A DNA stretch of 64,000 nt from Rotaria socialis (GCA_905331475.1 CAJNYU010002638.1:80913-144912); one strand, 5' to 3'. Positions 13,001-26,249 are shown, counted from the stretch's first letter. The notes: generated by a model from the sequence alone, not told the origin. Numbers and translations are program-made.

Positions 13001-14107
13001 CTTAACAATTGAACAATCTCTCGTAATACACCTGATTCAACAACAAGCTAAGAAAAATCAATTTTCATTATAATCGATAGTTAGAAGAAAAAAATTACTT
13101 GAATCATAGAATTTCCACAATCGAGAAGATATGCTAATGCCCATGTACAATCAACAAGAATCTAAACAGTTCGTTTAAAAGAAAATCAACAATCAAAATC
13201 TTTTTTTTTTCTAACATACAGTAATATCACTATATGATAAAAGATATTTTAATGCAGGCAACATTTCTGCAGCAGCATTTAATGATAATGGTGGATCTTT
13301 ATGACGGCAGAGATTTACAAAAACCCATGTTACATTTCTTTGGAATGTAATAGGAATCTCTTTTTGTACAAATTCAATGATTGGTGGAATAACACCTAAT
13401 TCAATAGCATAATCACGTAATCTTGAACCATCACCTAATAAAGCGAGGAGAAAATATATAAATCAGTATGATTTTTTTTCTCAAATTCTATTTTACCAAT
13501 AAGATTTCCTATAGCCCAAACAGCTTGTTCACAAACATTTGAATAAGTTGACTTTAATAAACGTAACAAATAAGGTAACGCATTAGCATTAACGACTGCC
13601 TGTGTTTGTTGTGAATTTCCTGATGCAACGTTTGTTAACGCCCAGGCAGCTTCGAATTGTAATTCAGGATATTGATCATAGGATAAACATTGAACAAGTA
13701 TTGGCAATAAATTTAAATTAATTAATTCATCAATTGGTGGATTACGCTCAATAGATAAGACTTTTCTTGCTGAACGTATACCTTGAAAACATATTGTTGG
13801 ATCTGAGTTTTGAGATTTTAAAACGATTTCATTGAGATCTACACATTGATGTTGTTCACTATCATCGTCGGTTTCATCTGACGTGCTATCATTAACAATT
13901 AGATTACGTTTAAATTGTATTTGCTCATCGCGTTTATTCTAAAATGTGATCCAATTCGTTAGTTTGCTTTCTATTTTTAGACATCAATACTTTTCGTAAT
14001 GAGACATTATATTGATTTCTTCGACGACGAAGTTCATCGAGATCTTTACCATGATGTTTATATGACTGAAAATGGCTAGATGTATGTTTTGGTAATGAGG
14101 TGTTCAT
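10061..14107 (-). CDS. Importin subunit alpha (karyopherin alpha, KPNA3/4-like)
   Basis: Multi-exon gene from the ATG at 14107 to the TAA at 10061-10063. The N-terminus has an importin-beta-binding segment ([13 protein letters not shown], then a KRDEQ segment), followed by an acidic serine-rich linker. About ten armadillo repeats follow; typical signatures are [24 protein letters not shown] and EAAWLLSNI. These form the groove that holds classical nuclear localisation signals. The tail is Asn/Gln-rich and ends in FQF, like KPNA3/KPNA4. The protein ferries cargo through the nuclear pore with importin beta. Most introns are 50-70 nt, but the one at 10870-12791 is about 1.9 kb because a fold-back element fills it. 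The AG of an acceptor-like TTTTAAG lies 2 nt before the ATG. The internal exon boundaries were not all resolved base by base. Confidence 0.93.
11010..12663. mobile_element. 1.65 kb fold-back element with TA target duplication
   Basis: A near-continuous inverted repeat with arms of about 820 bp. The left end AGGTGCCGCTAAAG at 11010 mirrors CTTTAGCGGCACCT ending at 12663, and TA flanks both ends (11008-11009, 12664-12665). A shorter motif of about 45 bp, around CAGCGTTAAAATCTACA, occurs four times in alternating orientation near 11613, 11785, 11860 and 12030. Each arm is therefore itself a smaller inverted repeat. The single ambiguous base at 11844 lies at the symmetry centre, so the hairpin tip may be misassembled. 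No transposase is coded, so it is non-autonomous. A Tc1/mariner relation is inferred from the TA duplication. Confidence 0.88.
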
Positions 14108-17100
14108 ATCTTAAAATAAAAAAAACAACAACACTAGAAAATGGTTTTCTTTCTATTTCATTGAATGATAAAATAGTTTAGCTGATTCGGATAGGCTCTT
14201 GTTTTATGGCCTTTATTTCTAAAATAATCGAGTAACAACATCAGAATTTTTTTTTCTATGAAAATGACTCATTCATTCTAATATATGGTATACATTTTTT
14301 TCAGTATATTAGGCATATTCCTAAAATAAATAAATGCATATAATACTTTTCGCTTTGAATAGATGGCGACACAAGTCAATCAAATCATTATGAAGGCTTG
14401 TCATAGAAACATGGGTTTAATATGACTGCGCAACTGAATTGACAAGAAAAAAATTCAATAGAAATATCATTCAATTTTGAACTTTGATGCTATTTATCCG
14501 TTCTATGTGAAATATAAGAAGCAGTCTCACAATTTAGAATGTAGTAAAAAATCCTCAACACCATGATTGTTTCGGAGAAAAATTCGGTGCAAATGAGATA
14601 GTATAACTCTGTCACTCGCCAATGCACGTTTCTTATAATATCTTTATATCTTTGCTTGACATTCAATATCTATACTCTAACCTACTACTAGACTTAAAAA
14701 CACTAGTAATATGGATAATCTGAGTCGATACCTTTGCGAGTCATTGGAACACGAAATGCCGCAAACCTTTAATAAACCAAATTTGAATGTTGTTCATACA
14801 GAATGAATAAAAAAGAAAATTTTGGCAATAAAAATTGGATAATAATCTGCCAATGAATTAAACTGACAGAAAACAATTGATGAGATCATTTCAGTATGAT
14901 AGTTATCGAATATATGTTTCACTTTTGTATGTTCGTATCGCGCAGGAGCTTGCTTCCATAAGATGAACAGATGAGTTCAAATGTGTTTGTTGAGAAAAAC
15001 AGCAATTGATATAAGTATAAAAGTAAATAATCCTCTCAGTATTTATGAATTTAAAAAAAACAAGCACGTTACTGCTGCAACGCTATAAAAATTTCTTCTA
15101 CGAGTAAATCATGATAGGAAATGTGAACAGTCTCACTGTGAGAGAAAAATCGACATATATTGTTTTCTACAATGAGTATCCTATACAATTTCCTTACGAC
15201 ATTTATTCATAGTATTGAAGTAAATGTGCAAAGGGAACGATACAATTTCGCGGGAAGAGTTGTTCTCTACAACGTACACCGTAACACATTTGTACAGAAT
15301 ACAACGATTTTGAGGTATAGAAATTAACACTTTTTAGTCATACTTTGTGGTTATCTATCAGAAAAAACACGAAGCTTAAGTATTTTCAACATAATCAAAG
15401 TTTAAACAATGATTTTGTTTCTTTCAATTGAATCGAAACTTCTGAATACTTTGTGACTGTAAAATTGAGAAACAACTGATTTAAATCATATTTGAATCTA
15501 AGCTAAATTGTAGAAATTACTCTAGTTCATCGTGATCAAGTTTAATCCCTCTAATTCATTGTAACTCGCAAAATCAGAAATCCCAATTTCTACCTTCTCA
15601 GAAAACTTTGCTCAACCTCTATAAAGCACGTCAATAGATGTCTGCAATATTCTCTTCAATTTCGATTTGAACAACAAAAGATATGGTTTTAACCTAACTG
15701 AAATTTTTCACTAGTATGCAGTTTCAACTGTACTTTTGAATATTGACCGAAAACGTATCATATTTGATGCAATCCATTTTGACCCCAAAGAGAACTGACT
15801 CACAATTCGCGGTCGACGAAATTACCATTACTGAACATGAGACTTACGAAGTGGAGTGGGATAGGATCTAATTACTTCCACAGGAATGCATTTTGTTGCT
15901 ATCATAAGCATTTAACGTTTCTTTCAATGGATTGCATGTGAATGCCAAGATTTGTTCAAGCTAGAGTATAAGAATGCATCGAATCCGATTCCAATAGATA
16001 TATCCTATCAAGATAAGCGCAGTCTCATTCAATTAATCTTTTTGAATGCTAGTTCAGCTAACAAGTCAATATTTTATTAAGTTTCGATTGTTTCTTTGCA
16101 GAATAGTTGCGACAATAAGTAATAATCTGAGTTTCTGCATTGTAAAGTTTAGTTACACTAGTGCAGAGTTCGAAGAAATATTGATTTCAAATGAATTAAA
16201 TAGATCACTAGATAAATTTTGAGTCGATTTTTCAATTTGAAAAATTTGAATTCCGCTTTTTCGGTATGTATGTCACAAACTCCTGGTTACAGACAAAATC
16301 GAACATGTCGAGCGATACTATAGTTGGAACGTGTATAAAGTTAACTGATCCAAAATATTTCATCGTTGTTAAAACATCAACTTGAAATTGAAAGATAATG
16401 AGTCATACGAAAAAATGTAAACAAAAAGAGCAGTATCAGCGTTAAGCTTGAGTAGGAATATCGAATACTCATCCATGTTGAAAATCTTTTCCAAACAGTT
16501 GACAATGAAGAGCGGGTAAACCGATGTATTAGTATTCTTTATAGAACCTGAAAGCGATTCGTTGAACCAAGCAATTATAATATATTCATCATGTTTATCG
16601 ATATTCTCTATACCATATTCTTTTCGTATAGCATCTTCACGTGATGGCGCCTATTTTAATCTTGCAGTAAGCTGGTTTGTAGTCTGCCATACACTCTATA
16701 TAAGAAAGAGGAGAGCTCAAATCATGCTTTCAATGAGAAGAGGTTATTTATTGCTTGTCTGGCATGAATAAAAGATTGATAACTTTCAAATACAAAAATG
16801 GATGACTATAACTTGAAGAAGCGTGAACTTCTGAAATATTGTGTTATACATGCTGATGCTGTAGAATTTTTGTCCTCTTCGAAATACAGAATGCCACAAA
16901 TACATCAGTGATATGTCTGATTTGTAGTGCATCTAAAAAATGCAGATCTGTCAAGAACTAGAGAGCACACTAGGACAGTAAAGAATTTTAGATTTTATTA
17001 CCGTTTAAATCGAAATTATGATCCGTTTTCTACTATCGAATCGGTCACTGTTTAGTTAGTTTACACGAAGACTTTCACCTAGTTGCAAAAATCATATAGC

Positions 17101-17366
17101 TAGATGAATGACAGGTGCCAGTTTGGATTTGAGGATTTGAATTAATATTGAGTGAAAAAATCCACAATTTAGATCGCATCAACGCTGTACATGTATTACC
17201 CCAAAACTCATCATTATTTAAAGTCCCGATTCAAAACAATACTCCACATACATTTGCGAAGTTATCGACACGAAAGTACGTCATTTTTATTTATTTGCTT
17301 TTATTATTTTCAAAACTGGTGCTTATAAGTTTTTAGTCATGTTCAGAAATGATTGAAGACTGGGTT
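14108..17366. other. 3.3 kb intergenic spacer, no gene seen
   Basis: AT-rich spacer between importin alpha and the 3' end of the vWA-E2 gene. Short open frames inside show no codon structure or family signature. No RNA gene or clear repeat was recognised. Confidence 0.5.
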
Positions 17367-20300
17367 TTAATCTTCCAGTTGAAACTGCAATTTCAATTCG
17401 TGCAGGTTTTTATGTGCACATCTACGCGTACAATCAATTGCTTGTCGATGATATTCATCGGGTTGATCTCTTTTCAACTGCGTCTTCTCAGTGGACAGGG
17501 CATCATCAAAATTCGGTTCTTTCAGTAGATCAAAAACGCTCGTAAACACATCGACCATGGTGGTCCCGTTCGCCCAACCTCGATCAAATATCTGATGGCA
17601 TATTTTCCCATCACTGTTTATGTTGGCATGGTATGTTTCAGTCATGAAACGAACATTTGGCGCTCGTCGAGGATATTCCTCACCAAAATTAACGTACAGT
17701 AGCCAAAGTCCACTCTCATAAGGAGTACCGAATGGCCCTTTCATTATTACTTTCCAGAAGAATATGTCTTCTCGGCATACAAATAAGTGGATAAAATCTA
17801 AGTGCTTGTTAAAAACATCATTGGCTTCGCTAACTACTCGGTGGTAGTGCGGTGCACCTCCCGTTAATATAGGTACACGATTTGGGACTTTGCTGACAGC
17901 TTTGTACTCTAGTTGGATAGGTTTCTGACGAGCGGGCTTCGATACCGCACCAAATACTTTTGTATCTCTCTCAATAAGCCAAACTGCGGCTTCCTGCTCG
18001 AAGGTAGCCCCGAGTTGGATGTTCGTAAGTGGCAAAGTTTGATAGATAAATCCATGTGTTTCGTGGCATAATCTTCTGATTAGATTTACAGTGCTTCTTT
18101 CCGTGTTTTGAAGAAGCTCATCTCTTAAGAAAGAGATGAAATCCATTGTAATGCTATGGTGTGTAATACGACGTTGCATATTATCAAAAGTACTAGCTGA
18201 GTGGTTATCAATACCACCTGAAATGCAAATGATAAGTTTTTTACAATTGTGTTCTGCGTGCATTTGTGAATTTCTTTCGTAACTAATGATCATTGAAATA
18301 GCACTGTTAATTGCATCATACATACAGGTCCATTCTTGCTTCACCGGCGCTGCTGTCAACGATTTTTCGAACTGATCTCGATCGCGGGTGATTGGACAAA
18401 GAGTTTCTACGGAAGTGCCAAAATGAATTAGCCCCAAGGCATGAGTGTGATCTAAAGAAATCATATTGTTACTCAATTTGCCTAGCATGATAATACTCAT
18501 ATCTATTATTGTTCTTTTGTCGTGCAAATCGCTAGAGGCAAATTTTTCAAACATCGATCGACTTCTATCGAGTAGTACAACAGTGATTTGCTTTGCCATT
18601 TCATTTTTGTACACAACTGATAACGAATTATTCACTTGCTCATCACGCATATTCAAAGTAAAATAGATAGGCAGAGCTTGTGATTTATCTTTAATAGCAC
18701 CAATGTCATACACTTGGTCAGCAGTAATTGTGGGTGTTCTCCCAACTGTAGTTTGTAAAGGATTGAAGATTTCAAATGACTCGACACGAGTTGTACTATC
18801 AGTACGATTTGTTGTAGTGATTCGTCTATCTGTTTTCTTCTTAAATACTAGCGCTACGGTTCGATCGAGTAGAAAAATAAGTTGATCAGTTATATCAGCC
18901 CGTAAGGCACCTCGTGTGATAAATGTCAAAGAGGGGTAGTCTTTAGCCATTAACTTGTATTGTTTAGTGATTTCTTCATTGTTTAAACGGCCTATTTTCG
19001 ATTTCTTTACAACCTCATTGCTGTTTGTTGAATCATATATCAAGTAGTCTGTGCGTTTGCAGTATGAAATATCACGATAGTGTTGCCTATTCAGCAAGTG
19101 TTGTGTTAGTGATCGAATGTCCACATGGCGTTTAACATTACCGCGAATTTCTGTGCTTTCTTTCAGCTCATAGGATTCAGTTATATAAGACATTTGAGTT
19201 GCAGGATCTTGCAATAATTGTTGCGTGTTGTTTTGTAGGTTAATTAAATTGACAGTCTTATGTAAGTCAGTATTCGGCGCTTTTACATCACACTGACTAA
19301 GAAGCCAACCGAGGAAAAGAGGGATACAGTCACACAATTCGTGGCCTGGAACATTGGTAGGGCATAGATCTTTGAGTAATTGGATAAGTGAGTCAACGAT
19401 CAAAGGCTTCTCAAACCAAAATAGACAGCCTTCCGTTATTGCATGCTTAAGAGCAAGAACCGCGGGAGGAAAAATATATTTACGTAGATGCAAAAAGAAC
19501 TGAGCTTCCAACGCTTGTCCCCAATCGTTCAATCTGTTGTCGGATCTCAACAATGGAAAAAATATTATCGAAGAAACCTATATCTTTGTGGATTAAGTGT
19601 TAAATGAAAGTAGCTCCTAGAATGGAATCAGAACGAGTAAACTGAGCAAAAGGTACCATACGGAATTTGAAAAACTGTTCTTACTTTGCGCTGAAATCGA
19701 AGCATTTTCTGATACTTCTTAATAGTATGGTTCCATGGAAAATTATTCTTACTCGACTTTAAGAAGGGCGTAATCAAAGTTTCATACAAATTCTCTTGTG
19801 ATTCTGCAGGAAGTAAACCAATCAAGGGGGAAAAAGCGATTTATGAGTTTCATGATTTTTCTGAGTTTAGCTGATTTAAAATGAGTTTGAGAAAACGAAA
19901 AATTTGCTAAACTAACTAAAAACTATTCCAAATCATAAATTATTACTGAAAATCATTCAAAGGCACCGAAACTCACGCAAACTCATTCCAATACAGTTAA
20001 TTTCTATTGATTGTAAGTTGAGTTTTACTGTGATTTAAATCAGCTTTCTCCCCTTGGAACCAATTCACAAATTTATACCAGTGCTACTACTTCGATGCTT
20101 ATCTCCAAGTACAAAAGTCTATTCTGCATAATCTAGAGCTCTGTCTTAATCAACTAAATTCACAGCATTTGTATATTACAGTTCCATAATCCACTGAGAG
20201 TGCTGGCATGAGATACACTGTAAAATGAATCCGAAGAAAAATAAACGAAAAAACCGTTTTTAATAGGATATTAAACAAAAAAAGAGTTTATGAATGTGCA

Positions 20301-23300
20301 ACGAAACACAAACCCTTTTTTCCGTATATGACGAAGATAATAAACGTTTTTTCGGTTTATGATGTGGAAAAGGGTTTACGCTAGTGGAAGTTTTTTTTCA
20401 TGCGCGTGACCTGCACAGACCTCAAGATTTGTCCCTAGCGCAGGACTTTCTTGCTCCAGATCCTCAAGTATCTCATGCGCATCCGAAAAGATGTTCGACT
20501 AGGGTACCATGTATCTCCAAAACGAAAAAAAAACGGTTTGTGTCCCGTTGCAAATTCACAAACCCTTATTTTTTGCAGTGTAGGGATGGATTGAACGATT
20601 GTTTTTTTCCCCATTCACTCAGTCAACCAACATGTCCTAACCGTTGAAAACCTTTCTGTGCATTTAATAACTTGTAGCTGGTATAGCTTAGCTCTAAAGA
20701 TAGTCAAGAAAATATACCTGAAACGATTGCGTTTTCACCGTTTACTAAATGAGAACAAAATATAAGCGTGAAGGTACCGAAACAACTGGAGAGACTAGCT
20801 CGTTAACAGTGACTATAAGCATTCAAGGTGATAAATTTTTATAGCGACTGGGTATATGGATATATGAAAGTTCTTCTGAATTAATGGACCATGTACTCAC
20901 TTTTGAAAAAGAAGTCTTATGGCAAACAGACTGCTGAGAAGAATGCTTTGAGGTCGATGCTGTTGGATACAACTCACAAAATACACCGGATTCCACCATA
21001 CGTCGTTGAATGCGAATGTCTTCTTTGGTTCGCTGTCATAGGTATACATTTCATCACGTTGATGCCGATAAATTGCATACAAATACAAGTGTGGGGTCTG
21101 AGGCATCAACTTGAGGAATTCATTTATCTTTTCTGTAGGATCACTCAAAAATATATGCATGCGTTGGTTAAACAATAGAAGAATATGGGACTCCCTTCTA
21201 TAATTTTCAGCTTCAGTGTTTAATGTATTCCACAATATATCGATTAAGTTTTCCACAGTGGTGTCTTGAAGAATTTTCAACTCGTATGTCTTTGTTAAAG
21301 TTTGAATGTGTATCAAAAAGTCATCAGTTATTTTATGACCAAGGGTGGATGGCTTTCTTTCTATTTCAAATGCAGCCGTATCATGTGTTGCCAAGAGGGG
21401 AGCAGTGCCGCATTCTAAACCGTATGTAACTAGGGGCGATTGTTCTGTTGCAAGTGATATTATCGGATTGTTATTTTCTCTTTTAGGTTGCTTCAGAAAC
21501 GACTTTCTTCGAGTCGCTGGCAATCGGGTAACAACCCTTGCCAATACTTCATGTGCTGCATTGTCTGGTTTGCCTTCATCAGAGTCCTCTGAATCGATTA
21601 GCATTGTTGTCGCCGGATCCTTCCGCCTCATAGGGTTACAATCTTGAGAGTTGCGTACGTCCATCCTATAATAGATTCGTTGTGTTTGAAGGATCTACGC
21701 ACGTGATGTCTATTACATTAATAAACCAAAGGCTATCTGCTGCTGTAGAGTCCCTTACAGACATTACACTATGAGATGTATAATTCCACATAAAAGGCAT
21801 AACAATTAACCGAGAGCATAGAATTGTGGCCTGCGATTTACTTTAGATCCTGTCACTAAAATATTTTTTATGTACGATTTTTAGTAATCTTATCATAATA
21901 CTTATCGCATGGAATTCTAAATCAGCTATAGCTTTTTAAAACTTCCATTATTCGTCATTCGAACTCTAAGCTGTCGAAAAATGCTCGATCTTCTTCTTAC
22001 CAGAGATTCAATTTGATTTTCTGTAAGAAGTCACAACTCGATCCTGAACATTTTATTTACAAACAATAATAAATTTATCTTTTATTTTGTAGAGACATTT
22101 CTAGAATATCCTTCTCTGTTTTTTGTAACCTATAGTTTCTATTTTACAGTATACAATCATGTTATCAAAGTATTAGGTAAGTAATAGAGCGCAGCGTACA
22201 AAAATTGTTCTGATGTGCTTTTACAACGATTTACTATTGACTTATTCAAGCCGGCTGTCTGAAAATTTCGTTGATAGCTCACACGTGTTGTGTCGATAAG
22301 ACTTGAATGCCTATCTAAAATTTGATTAGTGCACTGTAACGGCAATATGTAGTGTACGCTAAGTGCAATTCCATATTTTTCTGTAATAAAACCCATTTCA
22401 GGTATAATATTGATAAATATTTTTAACCCTTTCAATCCAGACATTTTCCTGCGTTCTGCAGGAACGCGAAAAATAATAGTTTAATATCTCTCTCTTACAT
22501 TCAGCTATTTTAATCATATATTTTCGAGATCTAGATTCGTTGTTCTTAGTCATACAAAGTGATTTTCCTTTGAACATATGAGATGATTTTCCATGTCTAA
22601 TGAGACGAAAGAGCGCACAATATTTCTTTTTCGTTTCTTATGTCATCTACGAGATGACATAAGAAATTGAAAGCGTGAAAATGCTTTTCTTTCAGTATTT
22701 TTTGAGACACAATCTGAAAGAAGCATTGAATTAAATTGTTCACGACTTTAGGACCATCAATCCTCTTCAGAAGACCTTGATAGATGATCTTTAAAAACGA
22801 TCACATATTGTGAAAAACAATCTGAGCAGAGTTGCCTTATCGCGTTGCAAATTTTAATCGCACAGGTCTTGTGATAGTGACTCTTTTAAAATTCTATCTT
22901 TTGTAAAATTATAACCAGCACAATGGCCACGACATCAGTGTTATCAAGACGGATGATATATAATAGGGATTTTAGTCACATTAATTCTTTTTTACTTTTC
23001 TTACTTCCGTCAAGCATTTTTAGTGCACAAAATTTGGCTTCAAAGTTTTGTAACAACATCAAAGTATAGTGGGTGAAGCACTAATTGCCTTTTTATGTTC
23101 ATGGCGCTAAGAATCAGTCGATTTCATGAGTTAAGGGATGGTGTAACGATTTTTACAGTTACGGATCACTTCATATAAATTACCCTCCTCGCTGTATCCT
23201 TATGTTCGTGCATTGAACTGATGAACTCTCATTGTTCTATTGCATGACCGTTCCCTATTTGTCTGTATCCGTCCAAGCTTCATCACTCTCTAGTATATAA

Positions 23301-24981
23301 AAGAATGTAACAAAAGGAAATGCACGACTAGATATGTTCAGATGATACAATACACCATCATGCCGACGGGCATAGGCGACACTCTCTATGTTCGTCACAG
23401 ATATTTAACGTTGAAGCTAGCGCATTTAAATCTAATGAACACTAATTGAATAATGAGTCTTGTAGGTTGAGTGACTTTTGGTTCGATTAGACATCATCTT
23501 CTGTTGAAACTAGGTCGAATTCAAAACTATCCTCATTGTTCCTATTAACTCTCAATAATCGTTGTCAGAATCATGTAGAGATATTTGTTTTGATTACACA
23601 TTTGATGAAATAACAACTTGAGAGGAGAGAGCGAGAGAGAGGAGTCGCATGGAGTAAAGAAAACTAATAAAAACTTGAATATACCTGCTTTGACGGTCTA
23701 GTGCATTTTCAGTCTGAATTACGGGTGTATTGGTTTTATTGGTAATTGTATCTTTGTTAAAGGATAGGTTAAGTTGATCTCTCTTGTATTCTCCAGTGGG
23801 GTACCTGCTTGGTACCGGACCTATTTCTTTCGTTGGATTTATATTTGTTTCACGAGCAGCATGTTTATGCCTTTCATCAAAAGGTAGCATATCAAATGAA
23901 GATCGACGGAGATTTGTGTGCGAAATACGGGGTGACACTAATCCATTTTGCGCTCGATTGCCTGAATATAAAATAGATTCCATGTAGCGGTATAAGTCGA
24001 ATGAAAGTAGTAAAGCATCAAGGTACAATTCATAACTCCCAAAAGAAAAATATTAGTTCTCCTTAAAATATTGTTTTTGTAATCACTCAACAAATCAAAC
24101 GAAAGTGATACTAGTGATGGAATCATCTATTTCTGGATCACGAGACCCATATACCATGGATCTAATAATTTAAAGCATCAAAGAATTCCATGTGGAATCA
24201 AAGTATGCCAATTAGATCGTCGAGGAACATTTCAGAGATCAAGCGCTGACTAAAATCTTCATTTTTGGTTAAACTAGCGCATCGGAGTCAGATAAAAAAA
24301 ACTATTAAGCTTAACCAGATGGCAGTAACAGGATTTACTTCTCGTGTACTACCTATATTATATGCAAGGACTGTGGAAGCGAGGACGGGGGTGTATAAGC
24401 CCCTCTCCCCCAATAATTGAAAATTTTCAATTTTTTCCGTCAACAAGGGTAAATTTTCTGTACTTTTTTTGCTCAACTTTGTTAAAAATACCCTTTTGAA
24501 GCTCCCCCCCCCATCTTAGGTCCTTCGCACGACCCCTGATTACATGAACGACAAAAGAAGTATATTTTAATTTAAACAGCTTACTTTGATATATTTCAGG
24601 AATCCGTGGAGTTGTGATGTAATTATCGCAGTTTCCGACAATACTAGACTGAACCTTTGCTAATGATTCACGAGAAGCCCGCCCATTTGGCGGTGCATTT
24701 CTGATGCGTCCTAATGGTTGCTGTGAAAGAGTTTCAGACTCCAATTGTTGCCTTGATTTGCGCCGTACACGGATTCGACAGTTGGGCTTGTTAAAAGTCA
24801 AATCTCTCAATGAATCTTTCGGCCGAAGATCGGCACCATCGTATGAAAGGACAAATTCGTAAGGAATTTTGAATTCGTCCTTAGCAAGTAGCATCAACTT
24901 GTGCACTTTATCATAATCATTCAGAACAAGCCATTTTGGATGCTGATCTTCATATTCAACATCATAGCAGCGTGTTGCCAT
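17367..24981 (-). CDS. Ubl - Ubl - vWA - E2 (UBC) multidomain protein
   Basis: Six exons, 24585-24981, 23685-23961, 20901-21665, 20718-20785, 19685-19803 and 17367-19577, have phases 1, 2, 2, 1 and 0 that match at every junction. They give 1278 residues. Residues 4-80 are a ubiquitin-like domain ending in RIRVRRKS. Residues 80-340 are a polar linker. Residues 340-425 look like a second, more divergent ubiquitin-like fold. After a helical region, residues 870-1060 form a vWA domain with MIDAS residues DRSRS (879-883), the Thr of EWTCMYDA and SGGID. Residues 1120-1278 form an E2 fold: KGPFGTPYE, the HPN-like triad as HAN (1192-1194), the candidate catalytic Cys at 1202 in GKICHQIF, and EPNFDD. 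An active E2 that carries its own Ubl modules is inferred. Introns hold two small elements. An acceptor-like AG abuts the ATG. I know no named orthologue. Confidence 0.82.
19823..20056. mobile_element. CAAGGGGGAAA-ended element with phased TGAGTTT words (copy D)
   Basis: Terminal inverted repeats of about 21 bp: the left end CAAGGGGGAAAAAGCGATTT mirrors AAATCAGCTTTCTCCCCTTG. In the left half TGA(G)TTT words recur at 19844, 19853, 19862, 19872 and 19882. The complementary AAACTCA words lie in the right half. The element sits in an intron of the vWA-E2 gene, 20 nt upstream of an exon. Confidence 0.75.
20216..20580. mobile_element. 365 bp TIR element (CACTG ends, TA duplication)
   Basis: Ends CACTGTAAAA and TTTTTTGCAGTG are inverted and flanked by TA (20214-20215, 20581-20582). 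A further inverted block around TGCAACG and ACAAACC extends the terminal repeat to about 100 bp. No coding capacity. It is an intronic MITE-like insertion in the vWA-E2 gene. Confidence 0.8.
21666..23684 (-). other. 2.0 kb intron of the vWA-E2 gene
   Basis: Intron between the linker exon and the second Ubl exon, supported by a matching GTATAT donor and TTATAG acceptor with phase 2. It contains a 33 bp hairpin at 22634-22666 and short GA-rich tracts near 23620. No nested gene was recognised. Confidence 0.6.
22634..22666. repeat. Perfect hairpin, 15 bp stem and 3 nt loop
   Basis: TTTCTTATGTCATCT is followed by a 3-nt ACG loop and its exact reverse complement. It lies in an intron. Confidence 0.85.
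24384..24545 (-). repeat. G-tract repeat family, copy 1
   Basis: On the minus strand this reads AAGGACCTAAG, a G run, GAGCAAAAAAAGTA, AAAATTTTCAATTATT, a second G run, then CACCCCCG. The same order of motifs occurs at 57716-57940, and a looser relative lies at 60165-60290. No coding potential. It lies inside the first intron of the vWA-E2 gene. Confidence 0.7.
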
Positions 24982-25324
24982 CTAATCAAATTTTCTGTTT
25001 AGTAGTCTTCACCGCAAATAATATCTAAAGTACAATATAATTCTGACTTCATGCATTCCATACTCAAGTATTAGAGACACGTTAATGATATAAACTTTCT
25101 TTGATGTGGCTGTCGAGCGTAAAGTCAAAAAATATGAAAGCGTCAAGATTTGAAATCTTCAAGAGACGCTTGAAAAGTCGCCCTGCTTATTTATAAGAGC
25201 TTGAAAATGTTGCAACTACATTTGTAAAAGAAAGCGAATGGAAGTATTTCATATTCTTTTTAGATTATTACGTGAAGCACTTGAGCAAAACAAACGACTA
25301 TAGTGTTCTGGTAGACTTATGTCA

Positions 25325-25440
25325 TAAGCCAATCTCGGATTCAGGCCAATCTGGAATCTTAGTTTGGCCTAGTCCATTCTAAGATTTTTTTATTTTTTCA
25401 GGCCAATCTAAAGTTCACCTAAGCCGAACTAATATAAAAT
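25325..25440. repeat. Degenerate GGCCAATCT word repeat
   Basis: AGGCCAATCT and similar words recur several times together with the complementary orientation (TTAGTTTGGCCTAG). A further patch with the same words lies at 25950-26010. Edges are not defined. Confidence 0.55.
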
Positions 25441-26029
25441 ATTTAGCTACTGCAACTACAGTTGATCTTCATAAAGTCAATAGTAGAAGATTGTAAAAAC
25501 CAATATATGCAGATATATAATGAATAGACGATAGATTTTTTTAATTGTTACATATTTGTTAAAAAACAGAATTCTTTTTATGATAAAATGTCGAGCAGAA
25601 AAATGTATTTATTTTACAAATACACTGGGCGATTTAATATTCTAATTTGCCTCAATAATCCATTCGTTGATAACGCCTCAAAATATAATTTTAGTACAGT
25701 ACTCATCTATATCTCATCTAAAAGAATCTACTGTAAACAAACGAATTTCTGTGATACAAAAGTGGAAATCATCAACAAATTCTTTTCTTATCTTTCATCA
25801 ATAATTAGCTGAAAAATTAGAAGCTTTTTACTTTTGCTCAAATATCAGCATACATTTTATTTCGGAGTCTATGACTCGTTCTTATTATTTTCTCAGATGT
25901 TTGAATAAGTCTAACATATATCACTCGCTTAGTGAAAACCATATGTCTAACTGGACAAATTTATCTTAGTTTGGCCTAGGCGAATCTTAGATTGACCTAA
26001 TGATTTCAAGTCACTTCCCAAGATTGCTC

Positions 26030-26056
26030 TAGGGTGTGGGTGTGGGTGTGTTACAG
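26030..26056 (+). repeat. Interstitial TGTGGG-type repeat
   Basis: About two and a half consecutive TGTGGG units. TGTGGG is the telomeric unit reported for bdelloid rotifers. Only a short array is present, so chance or an internal relic are both possible. Confidence 0.5.
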
Positions 26057-26249
26057 GCCTGCCCTCACATATTCTAGTATCATTTCTGTTTCATCGATGT
26101 GACGTCATTCTTTACATATTAAGATATATTTCTTTCTTCGGTGTAATATCTTTCGATCACATTATCCTCTTTTTCTTGTATTCATTTTCTCTTTTGTTTA
26201 CCCTGGATGTGCGGAACGGACATATATATATACGAGTGTTTCTTTCTGT

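Noticed and set aside
17367..19553. Treating the vWA-E2 frame as a separate gene starting at a TTG near 19553
   Set aside because: The frame opens at a GT-TAG splice acceptor at 19577/19578 and joins upstream exons in phase; no ATG near the start is credible.
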